Shown in pieces: positions 1 to 9,744 of a DNA stretch of 26,152 bases. Positions within the stretch are counted from its first letter, which is position 1. Every line of letters begins with the position of its first letter. A program made the position numbers and the translations under genes. Location of the stretch: positions 1-26,152 of the forward strand of contig CAZWFN010000088.1 of assembly GCA_964633205.1 (NCBI GenBank), written 5' to 3'. This DNA is from CAYVQE01 sp964633205. Lineage in GTDB: Bacteria > Myxococcota > B64-G9. The notes beneath the pieces are model-generated. The model was not told the origin of the DNA and ran no database searches. It saw only the letters and a program-made list of their open reading frames with translations.

Positions 1-538
1 CCATGCCCACGGCGATGCCGGTCGAGCCGTTGACCAGCAGGTTGGGCAGCCGCGACGGCAGGATGCTCGGCTCCTCGCCGGAGCCGTCGAAGTTGGGCAC
101 GAAGTCGACGGTCTGTTTCTCGATGTCGGCCAGCAACTCCTCGGCCAGCTTCTCCATCCGCGCTTCGGTATAGCGGTAGGCGGCGGCCGGATCGCCGTCG
201 ATGGAGCCGAAGTTGCCCTGGCCGTCGACCAGGGGCATGCGCATGGCCCAGGGCTGGGCCAGCCGCACCAGAGTGTCGTAGACCGCGGCGTCGCCGTGAG
301 GGTGGTACTTCTTGAGCACCTCGCCGACCACGCCGGCGCACTTGGAGTACTTGCGGTTGTGCAGCAAGCCTTCGCTGTACATGGCGTAGAGGATGCGCCG
401 GTGCACCGGCTTGAGCCCGTCGCGCACGTCGGGCAGGGCCCGGCCGATGATCACGCTCATGGCGTAATCGAGGTAGGACGCGCGCATCTCGTCTTCGATG
501 TTGACCTGCGGCTTCGGCTTGTCGACTTCGGCTTCCAT
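1..538 (-). CDS. gyrA: DNA gyrase subunit A, N-terminal part (runs off the left edge)
   Basis: GyrA forms the A2B2 gyrase with GyrB. It carries the DNA-cleaving tyrosine used to introduce negative supercoils into DNA. The first 179 codons are in the window; the C-terminal part lies beyond the left edge. Reading from ATG at 538, the protein opens with the family signature around 'SYLDYAMSVIIGRALPD' and 'GLKPVHRRIL'. It continues through the quinolone pocket 'HPHGDAAVYD' (residues 79-88) to the active-site region 'YRYTEARM', where Tyr123 matches E. coli Tyr122, and 'PNLLVNGSTGIAVGM'. Residue 84, equivalent to E. coli Ser83, is Ala, while the following Asp88 (E. coli Asp87) is kept. A purine-rich GAGAGA precedes the start. 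The gene lies 37 bp downstream of the fabH-like gene on the same strand and is probably co-transcribed with gyrB. Identity is certain. Confidence 0.97.
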   Translation of the reverse strand, partial: MEAEVDKPKPQVNIEDEMRASYLDYAMSVIIGRALPDVRDGLKPVHRRILYAMYSEGLLHNRKYSKCAGVVGEVLKKYHPHGDAAVYDTLVRLAQPWAMRMPLVDGQGNFGSIDGDPAAAYRYTEARMEKLAEELLADIEKQTVDFVPNFDGSGEEPSILPSRLPNLLVNGSTGIAVGM

Positions 539-575
539 GGTCTCTCGGTGTCCGTTTTTTTCGCGTTATAGTTGC

Positions 576-1577
576 TTACCAGCGCACCGCAGCCGCGGCC
601 CAGGTGAAGCCGGCGCCGAACGAGGCCAGCACCACCAGCTCACCGCGTCGTAGGCGGCCCTGCTGCTCGGCCTGGCACAACGCCAGCGGAATCGAAGCCG
701 CGGTGGTGTTGCCCACCCGCTCGATGTTGGAGTACATCCGTTCGGGCTCGACGCCCAGCGCTCGGCCCACTTGCTCGGTGATGCGCTGGTTGGCCTGGTG
801 GGGCACGATCAGGGCCACCTCGTCCAGGGTGTGACCACAGGCGGCGAGCACCTCGCCGATGACCTCCGGCATCCGCTGGACCGCCATGGTGAACACGTGG
901 CGGCCCTTCATCTTCGGGTAGTGGCGGCCGTCGCGCAGCATCTGCTCGTCGATCCGCCGCGGGTAGAAGCGCGAACCGGGCGCCTCGATCCACAGCGAGC
1001 GGGCGTAGCGGCCGTCGGCGTGCAGCCGCACCGCCAGCACCCCGCGCTGCGAGTCCGGCGCGGCCGGGCCCAGCACGGCCACCGCGGCCGCGTCGCCGAA
1101 CAGGCAGGCCACGTCGCGACCGCGGGTGCTCACATCCAGGCCGGTGGAGTGGACCTCGGTGCCGACCAGCAGCACCCGGCGGTAGGCGCCGGTGCGGATC
1201 CAGGCATCGGCCACGCTGAGCCCGTACAGGAAGCCGGAGCACTGGTTGCGCACGTCGAGCGCCGGTATGCCGGCCAGCCCCAACCGCTGCTGCAGAAAAC
1301 AGCCGCTGCCGGGAAAGGTGTGATCCGGCGACAGGGTGGCCAACACGATGCAATCGATCTCTTCCAGCGCCACCCCGGCCCGCTCCAGCGCCCGGCGGCT
1401 GGCCTGCTCGGCCAGCTCGCTGCCGCCGACCTCGCCGGCGACCCAGCGCCGTTCGCGGATGCCGGTGCGCTCGACGATCCAGGCGTCGCTGGTCTCCATC
1501 CGGGCGGTCAGATCGTCGTTGGTCACCACCCGATCCGGCAAATGGCTGCCGACGCCCATGAACACGGCGCGCGTCAC
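576..1577 (-). CDS. fabH: 3-oxoacyl-ACP synthase III family protein (FabH-like)
   Basis: This thiolase-fold enzyme condenses an acyl-CoA starter with malonyl-ACP, classically the first step of fatty-acid elongation. The 333-residue length is normal for the family. The catalytic triad is intact: Cys113 in 'NQCSGF', His260 in 'VPHQANQ' and Asn290 in 'RVGNTTAASIPL'. The N-terminus has the usual 'GVGSHLPDRVVTN' and 'TSDAWIVERTGIRERR' signatures. I chose GTG at 1577 because GAGG lies seven bases upstream and the protein then begins like E. coli FabH. GTG at 1565 and ATG at 1559 are shorter alternatives. The gene starts 53 bp after gyrB and ends 37 bp before gyrA, so it probably rides in a gyrase operon. 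The nucleophile context 'RNQCSG' differs from the E. coli 'AAACAG', so it could be a paralogue serving a special lipid or secondary-metabolite pathway. The family is certain; the housekeeping role is not. Confidence 0.88.
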   Translation of the reverse strand: MTRAVFMGVGSHLPDRVVTNDDLTARMETSDAWIVERTGIRERRWVAGEVGGSELAEQASRRALERAGVALEEIDCIVLATLSPDHTFPGSGCFLQQRLGLAGIPALDVRNQCSGFLYGLSVADAWIRTGAYRRVLLVGTEVHSTGLDVSTRGRDVACLFGDAAAVAVLGPAAPDSQRGVLAVRLHADGRYARSLWIEAPGSRFYPRRIDEQMLRDGRHYPKMKGRHVFTMAVQRMPEVIGEVLAACGHTLDEVALIVPHQANQRITEQVGRALGVEPERMYSNIERVGNTTAASIPLALCQAEQQGRLRRGELVVLASFGAGFTWAAAAVRW

Positions 1578-1630
1578 CGGATCGACCTCAGCCGTCCCGT
1601 CCGCCCCGGGCCGCGCTGGCGGGGTGCTGG

Positions 1631-4084
<2,454 letters not shown>

Positions 4085-4116
4085 CCACAACTGCCCGTCT
4101 GACAGGGGAAAAACTA

Positions 4117-4129
4117 CGTTTCCGAAACG
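4117..4129. promoter_or_regulatory. Perfect inverted repeat in the gyrB 5' leader
   Basis: CGTTTC-C-GAAACG is a perfect inverted repeat with 6-bp arms, 33 bp upstream of the gyrB ATG. It lies in the AT-richer leader between gyrB and nagA. It could be an operator or a small mRNA hairpin; nothing further identifies a binding protein. Confidence 0.35.
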
Positions 4130-4188
4130 GAGAGAGCCTATCATGGCCACCGGGCCAAGTAAAGGAAAAACCACGGCCATCCAGTCGC

Positions 4189-4194
4189 ATAATA
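4189..4194 (-). promoter_or_regulatory. Possible -10 element for gyrB
   Basis: TATTAT on the minus strand lies about 105 bp upstream of the gyrB start, in the only AT-rich part of the gyrB/nagA intergenic region. No convincing -35 element is found at the expected spacing, so this is a weak call. Confidence 0.22.
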
Positions 4195-4256
4195 CTTTGT
4201 AATTGCTGTATTTAACTACTAGGCCCGCGGCCGCTGCGCACCGCGTTGGCGCGTGC

Positions 4257-4262
4257 TTGACA
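4257..4262 (+). promoter_or_regulatory. Possible -35 element for nagA
   Basis: A perfect TTGACA lies 74 bp upstream of the nagA ATG, in the divergent gyrB/nagA spacer. The hexamer 17-18 bp downstream is poor (around CACCAT), so only the -35 half is supported. Confidence 0.3.
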
Positions 4263-4335
4263 GGACTCGGCCCGGTCTGCCACCATCGAGGGTATTCGAA
4301 ATCGTCCACCACACACCGCCGGGGATCGGAAACCG

Positions 4336-5505
4336 ATGGACATCGCCTTCACCCATGCCTCCGTGATCGGCGAGCAGGACATCCTCAGCGACGGCGCGGT
4401 GCTGGTGCGCCAGGGGGTGGTGGCCTGGATGGGGCCGACCGACCAGCTGCCGGCCACCGGGGCCGAGATCATCGACCTGGGCGGTTTTTTCCTGGCACCG
4501 GGGCTGATCGACATCCACGTCCACGGCGCCGCCGGCCTGGACGCCAGCAGCTGCGATGTCTCCGGCCTGAAGACCATCTGCCGCACCCACGAGGCCACCG
4601 GCACCACGTCCCTGTGCCTGACGGTGTTGCCCAGCCCACCGGGGCAGTTGCGCACGGCGCTGGCCAACATCCAACAGATCGCCAGCGAGGGCTCGGGCGG
4701 CGCCCGGGTGCTGGGAGCCTACCTGGAGGGTCCGTTCGTCAACCCCACCCGGGTCGACGCCGCCCAGGAACGCTGGATCGTCGAGCCCGAGCTGGCCGCT
4801 CTCAAGGCGCTGGCGGTGGCGGCCGGCGGCTGGCTGCGCATCGTCACCCTGGCGCCCGAGCTGCCCGGTACCGAAGAGCTGATCCAGTGGCTGGCCCACG
4901 ACATGGGGCTGGTGGCGGCCATCGGCCACACCAGCGCCACCTGTGAGCAGACCCAGCAGGCCATCGCCGGCGGGGTCAAGCTGGCCAGCCACCTGTTCAA
5001 CGGGATGAAGCCCTTCCACCACCGCGATCCCAACGCCGCCGGTGCGGTGCTGGCCGCGGAGGCGACCTTCGCCGAGCTGATCCTGGACGGCGTTCACCTG
5101 CATCCGACCGCGGCCGCCATGGCCTATCGCTGCCTGGGACCGGACCGCATGGTCCTGGTCACCGACGCCACCTCGATCGTCGGCGCCACCGACGGCCGCG
5201 GCGAGGTGGGCGGCCGGCCGATCCACTACGAGGCCGGGGCGGCCCGCTTCGACGACGGCCAGATCGCCGGCAGCGCGCTGACCATGATCGACGCGGTGCG
5301 CTATGCGATCGACAAGCTCGGTCTATCCTACGCCGAGGCCATCCGCTGCGCCTCGCTGACGCCGGCCGAGCTGCTGGGCATCGACGATCGGCTGGGCAGC
5401 ATCCAGGTCGGCAAGCACGCCGATCTGCTGGTGCTCGATCGTTCCGACCTGCGGGTCCTCTATTCCTACGTCGGCGGCCGGCGCATCTTCCGCTCGCCGT
5501 ACTGA
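4336..5505 (+). CDS. nagA: N-acetylglucosamine-6-phosphate deacetylase
   Basis: NagA removes the acetyl group from N-acetylglucosamine-6-phosphate to give glucosamine-6-phosphate. It acts in the cytoplasm in amino-sugar catabolism and cell-wall recycling. The 389-residue length is typical. Amidohydrolase metal and catalytic residues are visible: His61 and His63 in 'LIDIHVHG', Glu131 in 'GAYLEGPFVN', His198 in 'IGHTSAT', His219 in 'ASHLFNGMKPFHHRDP' and the catalytic Asp277 in 'LVTDATS'. The intact HxH suggests a two-metal enzyme, unlike E. coli NagA, which has substituted these positions. The start ATG 4336 gives the expected N-terminus, although the ribosome-binding site is weak. It is the only plus-strand gene left of oriC in this window, diverges from gyrB, and its stop lies one base from the stop of the convergent symporter gene. 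No nagB or amino-sugar kinase gene is next to it. Confidence 0.95.
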   Translation: MDIAFTHASVIGEQDILSDGAVLVRQGVVAWMGPTDQLPATGAEIIDLGGFFLAPGLIDIHVHGAAGLDASSCDVSGLKTICRTHEATGTTSLCLTVLPSPPGQLRTALANIQQIASEGSGGARVLGAYLEGPFVNPTRVDAAQERWIVEPELAALKALAVAAGGWLRIVTLAPELPGTEELIQWLAHDMGLVAAIGHTSATCEQTQQAIAGGVKLASHLFNGMKPFHHRDPNAAGAVLAAEATFAELILDGVHLHPTAAAMAYRCLGPDRMVLVTDATSIVGATDGRGEVGGRPIHYEAGAARFDDGQIAGSALTMIDAVRYAIDKLGLSYAEAIRCASLTPAELLGIDDRLGSIQVGKHADLLVLDRSDLRVLYSYVGGRRIFRSPY

Positions 5506-5506
5506 C

Positions 5507-7243
5507 TCACCCGGTCCGGTCCGGCGTCCCGCTCGGTTCCGCCGCTGCACGCAGGCGCCGGCGCAGTCCGTAGCCCAGCCCGACCAGCCCGGCCAGGCCC
5601 AGCGGCAGCGTCCAGGCCAGCTGGCCCGGCCGCTGCAACACCAGGCTGCCCACGGTGAACAGGCCACCGTAGACCAGCCCCACTCCGCCCAACCAGGCGA
5701 TCAGCATGCGCCGGCCGATGCCGCTCGCGGCGCTGCGCTGCGGCCAGCGGCCGGGCGGACGCACCCGCTGGCAGAACCGATCCAGCACCGCCTTCGGCTC
5801 GGGCCGGGTCAGCAAGGTGACCGGCAGCCAGACCGCCACCGAGCCGCCGACCACCAGCACCGCCTTGAGATACAGCGGCACCGCGAGGTCGCCGCGCCAG
5901 TCCAGCAGGTGCAGCACCACGCCCAGCACCAGCGAGGTGGTCAGGGCGCTGATCTCGGACCAGGCGTTGATGCGCCACCAGAACCAGCGCAGGATCAACA
6001 CCGCCCCCACTCCGGCTCCCATGGCCCAGACCAGCTCCCAGGCCCCGGTGATGCTTTCGATCAACAAGGCCACCGCTCCGGCCACCACCGCCAGCAGCAG
6101 CATGGTCAGCTTCGATACCAACACGTAATGCCGCTGGCTGGCCTGCGGCTTGATGAAGCGCTTGTACAGGTCGTTGACCACGTAGGACGCGCCCCAGTTC
6201 AAGTGGGTGTCGACGGTGGACATGAAGGCGGCCAGGAACACGGCCACGAACAGGCCGCGCAGCCCGGAGGGCAGGACGCGGGCCATGGTCTCCGGGTAGG
6301 CCTCCTTGTGGCTGCTGATTTCGACGCCCAACTCGGGCAGCAGCACCATCGACACCAAAGCCACCACAACCCAGGGCCAGATGCGCAGCACGTAGTGGGC
6401 CAGGACGAACCACAGGGTGCCCAGCAAGGCGTGGCGCTCATCGCGGGCCGACATCATGCGCTGGATGATGTAGCCGCCGCCGTCGGCGTTGTGGCTCGAC
6501 CACCACATCAGGCCGACGAAGACCAGGAAGGTGTACCAGAACTCCGGTGGCGCGTCGGCACCCGGCACGAAGTCCAGCAGGTGCTCGCCGGACAGCGACA
6601 AGCGATCGACCAGCCGCTGCATGCCGCCGACCCGATCGGCGGCCAGCACCGCGAAGACGATCGATCCCACCATGGCGACGCAGAACTGCAGCATGTCGGT
6701 CAACACCACGCCCCAGAAGCCGCCCAGCAGCGAGTAGAGCACGGCCACGGCCATGCACACGACCACCGCCAGCCGCAGATCGATATCCAGAAAACAGCTC
6801 AGCACGGTCGACATGGCCGCGGTGACCCAGGCCATGACGATGAAGTTGTAGAGGGTCGAGAAGTAGGCCGCCTTGAAACCGCGCAGAAACGCTGCCGGCC
6901 GGCCGCTGTAACGCAACTCGATCAGCTCGTTGTCGGTCAGCACCCCGGCCCTGTGCCACAACCGGGAAAAGACCACCGCCGCCAGCACGTGGCTGATGGC
7001 CAGCGTCCACCAGAACCAGTTGCGCCAGACGCCGTCCTCGCGGACGTACTCGGTGATGGCCAGCGGGGTGTCCGAGGCGAAGGTGGTCGCCACCATGGAG
7101 CTGCCCACCAGCCACCAGGGCAGGGATCGGCCCGATAAAAAATAATCGCCCAGGCTGCGTCCGGCCCGGCGCGAAAAAGCCACTCCGATGCCGATCGACA
7201 GCACCGCGTAGCCGATCACGATGCTCCAGTCGGCGAAGCTCAC
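5507..7243 (-). CDS. Sodium:solute symporter family (SSS) transporter
   Basis: A 578-residue polytopic membrane protein, expected to couple Na+ entry to solute uptake. Around 13 hydrophobic segments are spread over the length. They begin with 'DWSIVIGYAVLSIGIGVAFS', followed by the family-type 'GDYFLSGRSLPWWLVGSSM' and 'ATTFASDTPLAITEYV'. The core motif 'NWGASYVVNDLYKRFI' sits near residue 345. The C-terminal part adds 'ILRWFWWRINAWSEI' and a basic tail. GTG at 7243 is preferred: GGGAG lies eight bases upstream, and the GTGA overlap with the recF stop implies translational coupling. A longer form from 7285 would start inside recF. The substrate cannot be read from sequence. The convergent nagA suggests an amino sugar or cell-wall fragment, but that is inference. 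A transporter coupled to recF is unusual context. Confidence 0.88.
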   Translation of the reverse strand: MSFADWSIVIGYAVLSIGIGVAFSRRAGRSLGDYFLSGRSLPWWLVGSSMVATTFASDTPLAITEYVREDGVWRNWFWWTLAISHVLAAVVFSRLWHRAGVLTDNELIELRYSGRPAAFLRGFKAAYFSTLYNFIVMAWVTAAMSTVLSCFLDIDLRLAVVVCMAVAVLYSLLGGFWGVVLTDMLQFCVAMVGSIVFAVLAADRVGGMQRLVDRLSLSGEHLLDFVPGADAPPEFWYTFLVFVGLMWWSSHNADGGGYIIQRMMSARDERHALLGTLWFVLAHYVLRIWPWVVVALVSMVLLPELGVEISSHKEAYPETMARVLPSGLRGLFVAVFLAAFMSTVDTHLNWGASYVVNDLYKRFIKPQASQRHYVLVSKLTMLLLAVVAGAVALLIESITGAWELVWAMGAGVGAVLILRWFWWRINAWSEISALTTSLVLGVVLHLLDWRGDLAVPLYLKAVLVVGGSVAVWLPVTLLTRPEPKAVLDRFCQRVRPPGRWPQRSAASGIGRRMLIAWLGGVGLVYGGLFTVGSLVLQRPGQLAWTLPLGLAGLVGLGYGLRRRLRAAAEPSGTPDRTG

Positions 7244-8346
7244 GCGGTCGGCTCCCGTTCGATGCGCCCGGCGCACACGCGCCACAGCCCGGTGGCTGCC
7301 GGCGCCAGGTCTTCGCGCAGCCCGGCGTCGGTGGTGGTCACCAGCACCTGACCGCCCAACTCGGCCACCCGGGCGAACAGCCTGCGGCGGACCCCGGCGT
7401 CCAACTCGCTGGACACATCGTCGAGCAGCAGCACCGGCTGCTCGCCACCGGCGGCGACCACCCGCTCGACCACCGCCAGCAGCAAGGCCACCGCGCAGGC
7501 CCGCTGCTGGCCCTGAGAGCCGAACCGCCGTGCCGAGGCGCCGTCGAATCGCAGCTCGAAGTCATCCAACTGCGGCCCTACCGTGGTCGCGCCGCGGCGC
7601 CGGTCGCGGGCCCAACTGCGTTGCAGGGCCGCTAGCAGGCTCTCGGCCTCACGACCGGCCATCACCTCCCAGCCGGGCCGGTAAGCCAACTCCACCGCCA
7701 GCGCGCCGCCCGACAGATCGGCTGTGATGCGCGCCACCGGCTCGGCCAGCTCATCGACAAGCTCGCGCCGGGCCGCGGCCACCCGGCCGCCCCACTCCGC
7801 CAGTGCCTGGCCGAACGCGTCGAGCTGCGCCTGGTCCGGATCTCCTTCTTCGCTCAGCAACCGGTTGCGCGCCCGCAGCGCGGAGCCGAATCGACGCACC
7901 GCTTCCAGGTGGGCCGGCCGGAACAAAAAGGCCGCCCTATCCAAGAACCGGCGCCTGAGCGCTGGCGCACCTTTGACCATGGACAGATCGTCCGGGGTGA
8001 AGGCCACCGCGCTGAGCTGGCCCAAAAACTCCGATACCCCGCTGACCGACCGCCGCCCGACCCACAGCCGCCGGCCAGCGGGCGACAGCACCAGCTTGAG
8101 CTGGATGGGGGCAGCGCCGGCGCACACCCCGGCCGCCAGCTCGGCCCGCTCGGCGCCACGGCGCACCAGGTCGCGGTTGTTGGCCGGCCGAAAGGAACGC
8201 AGGCTGGCCAGCAGATGAATGGCTTCGAGCAGGTTGGTCTTTCCCTGGCCGTTGTCACCGATGAAAAGGTTGACGCCGGGCGCCAGTTCCAGGCGCTGGC
8301 GGGCCAGGTTGCGAAAGTCGTCGACTCTCAGCGTCTGCAGCAGCAC
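7240..8346 (-). CDS. recF: DNA replication and repair protein RecF
   Basis: RecF is an SMC-like ATPase that, with RecO and RecR, loads RecA at single-strand gaps. The 368-residue protein has Walker A 'GDNGQGKTN' (residues 30-38), the ABC-type signature in 'RFGSQGQQRACAVALLLA' and Walker B 'VLLLDDVSSELD'. The N-terminus 'LQTLRVDDFRNL' is typical. The start is GTG at 8346, nine bases after the dnaN stop. There is no clear ribosome-binding site, so reinitiation after dnaN is likely. Its stop overlaps the GTG of the symporter gene. The order dnaA-dnaN-recF is the standard one. Confidence 0.96.
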   Translation of the reverse strand: MLLQTLRVDDFRNLARQRLELAPGVNLFIGDNGQGKTNLLEAIHLLASLRSFRPANNRDLVRRGAERAELAAGVCAGAAPIQLKLVLSPAGRRLWVGRRSVSGVSEFLGQLSAVAFTPDDLSMVKGAPALRRRFLDRAAFLFRPAHLEAVRRFGSALRARNRLLSEEGDPDQAQLDAFGQALAEWGGRVAAARRELVDELAEPVARITADLSGGALAVELAYRPGWEVMAGREAESLLAALQRSWARDRRRGATTVGPQLDDFELRFDGASARRFGSQGQQRACAVALLLAVVERVVAAGGEQPVLLLDDVSSELDAGVRRRLFARVAELGGQVLVTTTDAGLREDLAPAATGLWRVCAGRIEREPTA

Positions 8347-8355
8347 GAGCGCAGA

Positions 8356-9483
8356 TCAGATTCGCATCGGCATCACGACACAGGTGTAATGCTCATCCTC
8401 GGCCGGCCGCAGCACCCCCGGCGACAGGTCGTCTTCCAGCGACAGGTCGACCCGCTCGGAGTCGATGGCCGACAAGGCGTCGATCAGGTAGCGCGAGTTG
8501 AAGCCGATGGTGATCTCGCCGCTGGCGTTCTCCACGCCCAGATCCTCGGTCGCCTCGCCCAGGTCCGGGTTCGAGGTGGTCACCCGCAGCTGCTCGCCGG
8601 ACAGCACCAGCTTGACCCCGGAAGCCCGGTCCGACGACAGGATGCTGATGCGCCGCAGGCTGTCGATGAACGGCTTGCGCTCGACACTCAGGTTGGTCTT
8701 CTGCTTGTCGGGCACCACATGGCGATACTCGGGGAACTGGCCGTCGAGCAGCCGCATGATGACGGTGACGTCCTGCATCTTGAACACCAGGTTGTTGCCG
8801 TCCAGACCCATCTGGCAGTCACGCTGCTCGGACTCGACCAGGCGCTTGATCTCGAGCAGCCCCTTCTTGGGGATGATCACCCCCTGGGCGAACCTGACCG
8901 CGTCGGGTTCGGGGCTCAGCTTGGCGTCGAGCATCGACAGCCGGTGGCCGTCGGTGGCCACCATCCGGAAAACGCCGTCCTCGAGCGCCTCGAGGTAGGC
9001 ACCGTTGAGGTTGTAGCGGGTCTCGTCGTTGGACACTGCGTAGCTGGTCTTGTCGATCATTTGCTTGAGCACGTCGGCGTCGACCGCGAACAAGGCGGCG
9101 TTGGCCACGTCCGGCAAGGCCTGGAAGTCCTCGGGCGCCATGCCGAGCATCTTGTACTCGATCTGACGGCCGCCGGCGTTGGCCTTTACCTGAGCCCAGT
9201 TGTTGGGCAGCTTCTTCAAAGTCACCCGCTCGGCCGGCAGTGAACGCACGATGTCGTAGAGATGGCGGGCGCTGATGGTAATGGCGCCGCTGGTGACCAC
9301 TTCGGCCGGGTGCTGGCCGTGAACACCGACCTCCAGGTCGGTGGCCGTGATGGAGACCTGACCGTCCGCCGCCGCTTCGCACAGCACGTTGGACAGGATC
9401 GGCATGGCGGTCTTCTTCTCGACGATTCCCTGCGCTCGATACAAGCCCTTGGTCAGCTCATCGGTCTGGATGGAGAATTCCAT
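8356..9483 (-). CDS. dnaN: DNA polymerase III beta sliding clamp
   Basis: DnaN forms the ring-shaped dimer that tethers DNA polymerase III to DNA. At 375 residues it has the normal length of three repeated clamp domains. It begins 'MEFSIQTDELTKGLYRAQG' with the characteristic 'PILSNVL', and ends with the family-typical 'YTCVVMPMRI'. The start is well supported: AGGAGAGG precedes ATG at 9483. It lies 261 bp downstream of dnaA, a spacer holding DnaA-box-like sites, and 9 bp upstream of recF. Confidence 0.97.
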   Translation of the reverse strand: MEFSIQTDELTKGLYRAQGIVEKKTAMPILSNVLCEAAADGQVSITATDLEVGVHGQHPAEVVTSGAITISARHLYDIVRSLPAERVTLKKLPNNWAQVKANAGGRQIEYKMLGMAPEDFQALPDVANAALFAVDADVLKQMIDKTSYAVSNDETRYNLNGAYLEALEDGVFRMVATDGHRLSMLDAKLSPEPDAVRFAQGVIIPKKGLLEIKRLVESEQRDCQMGLDGNNLVFKMQDVTVIMRLLDGQFPEYRHVVPDKQKTNLSVERKPFIDSLRRISILSSDRASGVKLVLSGEQLRVTTSNPDLGEATEDLGVENASGEITIGFNSRYLIDALSAIDSERVDLSLEDDLSPGVLRPAEDEHYTCVVMPMRI

Positions 9484-9744
9484 GGCCTCTCCTAGGTCCC
9501 AGCGGTGGATCCTGCACCGCGCGCGATAGCGCTTTCTGGGGTTAGATTCTTGAGAAACAGAAAACCATAGAAGTCATAGTAGGCCCTGTTGAATGCGGGG
9601 TTTGTAGGCCAAGGCAATCTAGCAAAAGGACTTTCGGAAAACAAGTGTCTGTGGAAAAGCTGTGGCTCGACTGGGGCCAGATCCAGCTGGCGGCTTTTCC
9701 ACCGCTCGTCCACTGCGTTGCCCCCAGCCATTCCACAAACTTTC
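9484..9744. other. dnaA-dnaN intergenic region with DnaA-box-like sites
   Basis: This 261-bp spacer is AT-richer than its surroundings and holds several 9-mers close to TTATNCACA/TTTTCCACA. They are a perfect TTTTCCACA on the minus strand (9650-9658), TTTTCCACC (9695-9703), CATTCCACA (9729-9737) and TTTCTCACA, which overlaps the dnaA stop (9741-9749). It may be the second half of a bipartite origin, a DnaA titration site, or the control region for dnaN. An open frame crosses it but shows no family features. Confidence 0.5.
9650..9658 (-). promoter_or_regulatory. DnaA box (TTTTCCACA)
   Basis: An exact TTTTCCACA on the minus strand, one of the common DnaA-box variants, lies in the dnaA-dnaN spacer. 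It is the same 9-mer as the two arms of the palindrome upstream of dnaA. Confidence 0.55.

Noticed and set aside
6986..6995. CACGTG core inside the symporter gene, considered as a parS site
   Set aside because: The flanking bases (CAG and GCT) do not match the parS half-sites GTTTC/GTTCC; the other CACGTG cores, near 896 and 1880, fail in the same way.
9492..9731. 79-codon minus-strand frame in the dnaA-dnaN spacer
   Set aside because: No ribosome-binding site or family signal; the stretch is better explained as a control region with DnaA boxes.
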